Below, in pieces: positions 62,404-64,000 of a stretch of DNA of 64,000 bases. The position numbers and the translations under genes are program-made. Under the pieces are notes generated by a model, which ran no database searches, was not told the DNA's origin, and saw nothing but the letters and a program-made list of their open reading frames with translations. Origin of the DNA: Solenopsis invicta (lineage: Eukaryota; Arthropoda; Insecta; Hymenoptera; Formicidae); NCBI RefSeq assembly GCF_016802725.1, contig NC_052677.1, positions 12,573,306 through 12,637,305 of the forward strand, given 5' to 3'. How positions within the stretch are numbered: the first letter of the stretch is position 1; every line of letters begins with the position of its first letter.

Positions 62404-62474
62404 CGCCATCTTGGTGAACGCTTCGTTGTTTTCGGTGTTTTTTGATTCTTCGCTGCTCCGAAGTGCGTCGCGAG
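62404..62474 (+). repeat. promoter module copy 2
   Basis: Begins CGCCATCTTGGTGAACG, has a T-rich middle, and ends with the same 18-mer as copy 1. It lies 78 bp upstream of the GTATGT donor. Confidence 0.75.
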
Positions 62475-62626
62475 CGTGGCCAGTGGAGGAACAAGGACAA
62501 GACTACTGTCTGGTATTTTGCGATATAAAACTTCTATAATACGAACGATCAGGTATGTCGACGAATTATAAAACGGACTTAATTTAATTTTGTGTGTTTA
62601 ATGTATTGTTGTTCTATATTCTATAG

Positions 62627-62695
62627 ACGCAACGGGTAATGATGATATTGCTGCTGGTGGAGATGTGCGAACTGTTCAAACACGAATCTAATCAG
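62627..62695 (+). other. candidate 69-nt internal exon
   Basis: CTATAG at 62,621-62,626 precedes the segment and GTAAAA follows it. The 74-bp gap back to the donor at 62,553 is a typical short insect intron. The 69 nt are a multiple of three and open in one frame (…MMILLLVEMCELFKHESNQ). A second frame reads GNDDIAAGGDVRTVQTRI and stops, and the third stops early. The acceptor pyrimidine tract is weak. I cannot tell which frame, if any, is used. Confidence 0.25.
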
Positions 62696-62699
62696 GTAA

Positions 62700-62880
62700 A
62701 ATCCAAACTACTCGAAATTTCGTATCTGAGAGATTCAAATATGAATCATATTTATTGGCATATATTGACTTTTATAAAATCAAATTTAAAAAATGATTGT
62801 GTCATGTAAGCATTATTTTTTTACAATACAAAAATCTTTTGTTCATATTCATGAATTGTCCATATATTAATATTGAATCT
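62700..62880. other. AT-rich spacer
   Basis: AT-rich unique sequence between the candidate exon and the next element. TTTAAAAAATGA…TGTCATGTAA at about 62,788-62,811 resembles words near 63,650-63,670, so the AT-rich tail has some internal similarity. Confidence 0.4.
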
Positions 62881-62881
62881 A

Positions 62882-63426
62882 CACTGGGAGAATTGTTTCA
62901 ATAAAAAAAAAAAAAATACATTTTTTGCAAGCTATATATTTTGATGCAAGTATTCGCTTGTTCTGTTTTAAATAAATAAAAATATTTTGTTTTTAAATAA
63001 TATAGCAATATTATCTAAAGTGTATATTTTGTATTTTTATTAATAATTAAGTAATAATTTTTTAATTTGTGTCTTTACATTTTTTTATATTTAAATAATG
63101 ATTTTACAAATAATATTATCAAACTTAATTAAATTGTTTTCTTAAAATAAAAAATCTGATTAAAAATTCTCTAGTTTTGATTATTTATTTTTTAAAAAAG
63201 CTGCTTATCTTGAATATAAAAATGATCTAACAGTAAATTTTTTCTAGAACTGCAAGAAAAAAATTACCTGATTAAAAATTACTCCTTTATTTTATTTACA
63301 TAAATATTTCAATTAAGAACTTTTTAATTTGACTGCAAATAAATAAGTTATTAGGACTCATTGAGGAGCAAACAACTTTTTTGTATTAAGTAAAATTTTT
63401 TTGTTTTAAGATATTTTTTCTCAGTG
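62882..63426. mobile_element. MITE-like element, 545 bp, TA-flanked
   Basis: The left end CACTGGGAGAAT and the inverted right end CACTGAGAAAAAAT are flanked by TA on both sides (62,880-62,881; 63,427-63,428). The interior is AT-rich, non-coding, and similar in the same orientation to 57,400-57,864. The ends resemble the CACTGAAAG ends of the elements at 49,172 and 60,607, suggesting a shared Tc1/mariner-like transposition source. Confidence 0.65.
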
Positions 63427-63429
63427 TAC

Positions 63430-64000
63430 ATGCATAATAATTATACTACTGATTAAAAATTATGTATTAACGAATTCACATATATTAACAATCATATAAA
63501 ATCACATTCCAAAGATAACTTTGTAGCAGTCAGTACTATTTTTCTTACAATACAGGAATCTTTTGTTACTGTCTGGTTATGAACATTGAACTTAATCTAT
63601 AATAATTATTATATTGCTGATTAAAAATTGCAATGTTATAAAATTAAATTTAAAAAATGACTGTATCATATAATCAGTATTATTTTTTTTACAATACAGA
63701 AATCTTTCATTATTGTTTATATATTGGACCTAATGTATAATAATTATATTGTTGATTGAAAGTTCTGTATCAACGGTTCGATTTGGATAAAATTTTGCCG
63801 ATTCGATTTGAGTTTGAACAAAGACATGAAATTCGATTCGACATCGAAAAACTCTGATTCGCACATTTCCAGCCGCTAGATGCAATATATCATATATCGA
63901 CAACGCGAACATTCGACCGTTCCATCAAGTGTATTCCGTGCGACCGTAGCACGGCTGTACATAACGGTACATATTCTATAGAGCGCGAACATGCGTAGAG
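63430..64000. other. AT-rich non-coding tail
   Basis: Repeated words (TTACAATACAGRAATCTTTTGTTAYTGTTTATATATTGRACCTAATGTATAATAATTATATTGYTGATTRAAARTT-like phrases, seen as separate blocks) occur at about 63,541-63,625 and 63,690-63,765, indicating a diverged tandem duplication of about 150 bp. After 63,780 the sequence is more balanced. No gene is seen. Confidence 0.4.

Larger units (their letters stand above)
61600..62552 (+). promoter_or_regulatory. CpG-rich promoter region with duplicated module
   Basis: CG-dense region with two related modules about 495-500 bp apart, each starting CGCCATCT (YY1/Pho-like) and ending in an identical 18-mer, TCCGAAGTGCGTCGCGAG (61,909-61,975 and 62,404-62,474). 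Each module is followed by a good plus-strand donor: CAG|GTGCGT at 62,210/62,211 after the first, and CAG|GTATGT at 62,552/62,553 after the second. The simplest reading is a promoter with alternative non-coding or short-coding first exons, transcribed rightwards. No start site is directly visible. Confidence 0.35.

Overview
This 64 kb window looks like insect nuclear DNA, most plausibly hymenopteran (ant-like). That is an inference from texture, not from a recognised gene. CG dinucleotides are frequent throughout, GC-rich and AT-rich stretches alternate sharply, perfect microsatellites are very dense, and small TA-flanked inverted-repeat elements sit in the AT-rich islands. I see no prokaryotic operon, ribosomal RNA, CRISPR array or viral gene.

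I cannot support any conserved protein-coding gene. The open frames are short. The longest, about 220 codons near 18.5-19.2 kb, translates a pyrimidine-rich tract into Ser/Leu low-complexity sequence. Other frames above 150 codons show no domain, signal sequence or splice context I recognise. The window is best read as a long intron, or the intergenic flank of one or more genes, holding regulatory DNA, repeats and a few candidate promoter or leader exons.

Layout: 0-12 kb is mixed unique sequence with microsatellites, an E-box cluster (2.3-2.4 kb) and a homeodomain-site cluster (8.5 kb). 12-24 kb adds AT-rich islands, a SoxB/POU-like composite site (16.1 kb), a compound TA/TG/AT/AG microsatellite (16.6-16.8 kb) and a long purine-then-pyrimidine block (18.35-19.13 kb). 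24.7-26.95 kb is a CpG-rich, GA/CT- and GTC-repeat-rich region that could be a first-exon/promoter area. 27-38 kb is mostly featureless. 38.7-48.9 kb carries GCGGN pentamer arrays, CCG/GGC arrays and homeodomain-site-rich segments. 49.1-58.3 kb is the mobile-element-rich part: a 334 bp MITE, a 1.3 kb long imperfect palindrome, a roughly 125 bp-period AT-rich minisatellite and a 1.5 kb AT-rich composite insertion. 58.5-62.7 kb is CpG-rich with candidate promoters, a duplicated promoter module, splice-like sites and a possible recursive splice site. 62.88-63.43 kb is a second MITE-like element, related to one inside the 57 kb insertion.

The observations most worth checking are the long hairpin at 51.1-52.45 kb, the duplicated promoter module with alternative donors at 61.9-62.7 kb, the zero-exon splice junction at 60,262/60,263, and the related TIR elements at 49.2, 60.6 and 62.9 kb. 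Nothing here lets me claim a new biological system.
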